A stretch of 36,646 nt of DNA from an uncultured Coriobacteriaceae bacterium (GTDB taxonomy: Bacteria > Actinomycetota > Coriobacteriia > Coriobacteriales > Eggerthellaceae). This document shows, piece after piece, positions 34,186 to 36,646 of this stretch. The DNA lies in assembly GCA_900552585.1 (NCBI GenBank), contig USAB01000007.1, forward strand, positions 1 to 36,646, in the 5' to 3' direction. Both the position numbers and the translations under genes were made by a program. The notes beneath the pieces were generated by a model. The model was given only the letters and a program-made list of their open reading frames with translations. It searched no databases and had not been told where the DNA came from. Position 1 is the stretch's first letter, and each line of letters opens with the position of its first letter.

Positions 34186-34527
34186 CTACTTGCGCTTGCG
34201 CAGAGCAGCACCGGCTGCGGCAGCGCCGCCCGCGAAGGCGACGGTGGCACCAGCAACGGGAATCAGAAACGCACCCGTAGCAGGGGACGTCTGAGCGTCG
34301 TTGACGGTAGCGGCAGAAACAGCGGCGTCGTCGGTTGCCGTTGCGCTGCTGTCGGTAGCAGCGGAGGTGCCGTTGTCGGCAGAGCCGTTGTTCGTGGCCG
34401 TCACGGTGGTGCTGGTGGTCAGCTCTGGCGCGTCGGCCGTGTCGCTGCCCGATGCGAATGCGGCACCGGCAGGAATGGAAAGCGCCAGGGCCATTGCTAC
34501 GGCAGCTGCGGAAAACTTCTTCAGCAT
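34186..34527 (-). CDS. Small secreted protein with LPXTG-like (SPATG) tail
   Basis: 113 residues: signal peptide (LKKFSAAAVAMALALSIPAGAAFA), a Ser/Thr/Ala/Asp-rich low-complexity body (~30-75), then a sorting-like C-terminus: SPATG, a ~24-residue Ala/Gly/Val hydrophobic segment, RKRK. The pentapeptide deviates from LPxTG (Ser for Leu). The ATG at 34527 has AAGGAG 7 bases upstream; an in-frame TTG two codons earlier is less likely. Its neighbour is a class B sortase. Function unknown; perhaps a wall-attached spacer or mucin-like protein. Confidence 0.78.
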   Translation of the reverse strand: MLKKFSAAAVAMALALSIPAGAAFASGSDTADAPELTTSTTVTATNNGSADNGTSAATDSSATATDDAAVSAATVNDAQTSPATGAFLIPVAGATVAFAGGAAAAGAALRKRK

Positions 34528-34771
34528 AAACAATCTCCTTCATTGGCATGTCCCGCAAACGCGCATAGCGCGGGACGACCTTTGAACCTCTTTAGCTTGG
34601 TACGGGTGGAATAATAGCACTCTTCCCTTTCGGAAACAGGTTATTTTCCGTGAATGCCACTATTGAACTGGGGATATAAGACATAAGAATCCGACTGTAA
34701 AATTACGTTCGGGTGCACCGAAAAGCGGATTGAAGCGTTTGTCAAAAGCAATTTGCAGCGCCTGCCGGTAA

Positions 34772-34800
34772 TTGGAAGCTGGCATTAAACGAACTATACT
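34772..34800 (+). promoter_or_regulatory. Promoter of the bile salt hydrolase gene
   Basis: TTGGAA (34772-34777), 17 bases, TATACT (34795-34800), about 32 bases before the ATG at 34833. Good spacing and fair consensus. The rest of 34534-34771 holds no gene; a weak leftward TATTAT (about 34611-34616) might serve the SPATG protein. Confidence 0.68.
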
Positions 34801-34832
34801 TCTCTCCAGAGCCAAAGAGAAAGGATCGCATC

Positions 34833-35798
34833 ATGTGTTCGGGCATCAGATTCACCGACAAGCAGGGAAACATGTACTTCGGCCGAAACCTTGACTGGAG
34901 CTGCTCTTTCGGAGAGCGCGTGTGCATCACGCCCGGAGGCTATTCCCCCGTGTCGCATTTCGGCGCCATCGAGCGCACGGAATATCCCTTGATCGGCATG
35001 GGCATTGTTGCCGACGGCACGCCGCTGTACTTCGATTGCGCGAATAGCGAGGGGCTGGCCATTGCCGGCTTGAACTTCCCCGGCTTCGCGCAATACGAGG
35101 CCGCACCCGTGGAGGGCAAGACGAACGTTGCCGCCTACGAATTCCCGCTGTGGGTGGCCGGGCTGCATAAGACCGTCGACGAGGTGGAGGCGGAGCTGCC
35201 AAACGTGGCCATTGTGGACAAGACCATCAACGACAACTTCCAGACGTCGCTGCTGCATTGGATCATCGGCGATGCCACGCGCTCCATTGTGGTGGAATAC
35301 ACGCCCGACGGCATGCACGTCTTCCATGACGACGTGGACGTGCTGGCGAACCAGCCGGGATTCGCCTGGCAGGCCGAGAACCTGCGCGGCTATCTGAACG
35401 TGACCAGCGATGTGCCGCCCACCCGCCAATGGCGTACGGCACAGCTGACGCCGTACGGTTCGGGTGCTGGCATGCGCGGCATTCCGGGCGACTATTATTC
35501 GCCTTCGCGCTTCGTGCGCTTGGCATATCTGAATGCCAACTATCCCGACAAGGATTCCGAGCAGGAGAACGTGGCGCGCCTGTTCCATTCGCTGGGCGGC
35601 GTATCCATGGTGGAAGGCGCCGCGCGTATGACGGACGGCGACTTCGAGGTGACCGTGTTCACCGGCGGATTCTCCTCGCGTACGAACACGTATTATTACT
35701 CCACGTACGACAATCCTGCCATTAGGGCCGTTGCAATGGGCGACTACGACCTTGAGGGAGACAGCATCATCCAGGTGGAGGATCCCATCAGCGCCTAG
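34833..35798 (+). CDS. Choloylglycine hydrolase (bile salt hydrolase family)
   Basis: A 321-residue N-terminal nucleophile amidase that would cleave the glycine/taurine amide of bile salts (or penicillin V; both activities occur in the family). The six usual active-site residues can be placed: Cys2 (after Met removal), Arg18 and Asp21 in FGRNLDW, Asn81 in AGLNFP, Asn173 in LANQP, Arg226 in SPSRFVR. The start ATG has GAGAAAGGA 7 bases upstream, and Cys at position 2 fixes it. No signal peptide, so cytosolic. Single-gene unit with its own promoter and a terminator after it. Fits a gut habitat. Confidence 0.93.
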   Translation: MCSGIRFTDKQGNMYFGRNLDWSCSFGERVCITPGGYSPVSHFGAIERTEYPLIGMGIVADGTPLYFDCANSEGLAIAGLNFPGFAQYEAAPVEGKTNVAAYEFPLWVAGLHKTVDEVEAELPNVAIVDKTINDNFQTSLLHWIIGDATRSIVVEYTPDGMHVFHDDVDVLANQPGFAWQAENLRGYLNVTSDVPPTRQWRTAQLTPYGSGAGMRGIPGDYYSPSRFVRLAYLNANYPDKDSEQENVARLFHSLGGVSMVEGAARMTDGDFEVTVFTGGFSSRTNTYYYSTYDNPAIRAVAMGDYDLEGDSIIQVEDPISA

Positions 35799-35838
35799 CC
35801 TGACGGCATGCGCGGCGACATGCAGGTGCAAGAACGAT

Positions 35839-35876
35839 AGCGGCCTGCCCAGGGCATCATGCCCGGGCAGGCCGCT
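35839..35876. terminator. Strong terminator between convergent genes
   Basis: A 12-bp perfect GC-rich stem (AGCGGCCTGCCC at 35839-35850 with its complement at 35865-35876), followed on the plus strand by TTCCGTTT. It lies between the rightward hydrolase and the leftward glycerate kinase and probably serves both. Confidence 0.82.
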
Positions 35877-35896
35877 TTCCGTTTATGCAAGTCCGT

Positions 35897-36646
35897 TTAT
35901 TCCGGCGCTTCGGGCAGGCTGGCGAACAGCCGATGCGCCGCCTCGCGATAGCGCGCTTCCGGGTTCTCCTCTATCTCTTCCTGTGTGGCGCCGTCCGGCA
36001 TCGTGGGAAGCACCAGCGTCAGCCCGGCATCGGAAAGCGCCTGCATGTCCTGGTCGAACGCCATGCTGCCCACCACGGCGAAGCACGGGACGCCGGCCCG
36101 CTTGCAGCGGGAGGCAACGCCCTCGACGGCCTTGCCGTGCAGCGTCTGGGAATCCAGGCGGCCTTCGCCCGTGATGCAGTAGTCCACGCCCCGCAGCTTC
36201 TTCTTGAATCCCACCACGTCCAGCACGTAGTCTATGCCGGACACCAGATCCGCACGCAGCACGGACGCCAGCGCGGCGCCCAAACCGCCTGCCGCACCGG
36301 TGCCGGGCAGTTGCGAGCAGTCGATTCCCGTTGCCTCCTGCAGCGCCCGCGCGTAATTCTCCATGCCGGCCTCCAGGCGCTCCACCATATCCGGGTCCGC
36401 GCCCTTCTGCGGGCCGAACGCCCGGGCCGCACCCCGCGGGCCCAGCAGCGGGTTGTCCACATCGCACAGGGCGCGCAGGCGGCATTCCCTGATGCGCGGA
36501 TCCAGGCCGGACACGTCGATGCGTGCCACATCTTCCAGGTTACCGCCGCAGGCGGGCACTTCCCACATGCCGTTGTCCCAGAAGCTCACGCCCAGCGCCG
36601 CCAGCATGCCCATGCCGCCATCCACCGTGGCCGTGCCGCCCAAGCC
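35897..36646 (-). CDS. Glycerate kinase (partial, N-terminus outside the window)
   Basis: The C-terminal ~249 residues of a GlxK/GarK-type glycerate kinase, which phosphorylates D-glycerate (product usually 2-phosphoglycerate). Visible family motifs are GLGGTATVDGGMGMLAALG at the window edge, CDVDNPLLGPRGAARAFGPQKGA, GTGAAGGLGAAL, GVDYCITGEGRLDSQTLHGKAV and VLPTMPDG. The frame stays open to the last base, so the gene continues to the right; the first methionine-like codon seen is internal. Stop TAA at 35897-35899. Confidence 0.9.
   Translation of the reverse strand, partial: GLGGTATVDGGMGMLAALGVSFWDNGMWEVPACGGNLEDVARIDVSGLDPRIRECRLRALCDVDNPLLGPRGAARAFGPQKGADPDMVERLEAGMENYARALQEATGIDCSQLPGTGAAGGLGAALASVLRADLVSGIDYVLDVVGFKKKLRGVDYCITGEGRLDSQTLHGKAVEGVASRCKRAGVPCFAVVGSMAFDQDMQALSDAGLTLVLPTMPDGATQEEIEENPEARYREAAHRLFASLPEAPE

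Noticed and set aside
34794..35831. A 345-codon minus-strand frame over the bile salt hydrolase
   Set aside because: His/Arg/Val-rich shadow; the plus-strand hydrolase has all catalytic residues, promoter and ribosome site.

Overview
The window looks like a chromosomal segment of a gut or oral member of the Coriobacteriia, most likely Eggerthellaceae. The first ~60 bases are the reverse complement of a 16S rRNA 5' end of the type seen in that family. The conserved genes are GC-rich, and a bile salt hydrolase and a long-form glucose-6-phosphate isomerase fit a gut actinobacterium. Genus and species cannot be fixed from sequence reading alone.

Layout. Positions 1-470 hold the 5' end of a leftward rRNA operon with a leader and two tandem promoters. 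Positions 720-11120 hold housekeeping and envelope genes on both strands: a SpoU/TrmH-type RNA methyltransferase, an ASCH/PUA-like protein, a small membrane protein, an ATP-grasp ligase, gpsA, a patatin-like lipase, a zinc-ribbon membrane protein, a glucose-6-phosphate isomerase, a VanZ-like protein and an AlbA_2 (Schlafen-type) protein. Positions 11460-12530 are a scrapyard: a deleted IS256-family transposase, a strong leftward terminator and a decayed ferredoxin/F420-dehydrogenase-like gene.

From about 34.0 kb down to 12.0 kb, nearly every gene reads leftward and forms a Wzx/Wzy-type capsule or exopolysaccharide locus. The promoter-proximal part is GC-rich and conserved: class B sortase, LCP ligase, Wzz/CapA chain-length regulator, CapB tyrosine kinase, a secreted Ig/LRR-like protein, a secreted transglutaminase-like protein, CpsB phosphatase and the priming sugar transferase. 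The distal part is compositionally mixed: three GT4 genes (one frameshifted), a radical SAM/SPASM enzyme, another GT4, a GT2, the Wzy polymerase, a buried GT2 remnant, a hexapeptide acyltransferase, the Wzx flippase, a pyruvyl transferase, an F420-dehydrogenase-like protein and a broken GT2. Many neighbours overlap by 4 bases (ATGA/GTGA), so they are probably translated in a coupled way.

How the genes fit together: the PGT loads the first sugar on undecaprenyl phosphate. The GT4/GT2 enzymes extend the unit, and the acyl, pyruvyl and possibly radical SAM enzymes decorate it. Wzx flips it, Wzy polymerises it, and Wzz/CapB/CpsB control length. LCP probably attaches the polymer to the wall. The sortase and a small SPATG-tailed protein lie upstream. 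A divergent bile salt hydrolase and a convergent, partial glycerate kinase close the window.

Most noteworthy: at least three glycan genes carry disruptions at short repeats (G9 in a GT2, A7 in a GT4, a probable lost TTTA unit in wzy), and a 34-codon GT2 tail sits inside the frameshifted end of wzy. Together these point to recent remodelling or possible phase variation of the surface polysaccharide. No CRISPR array, tRNA gene or intact mobile element was seen.
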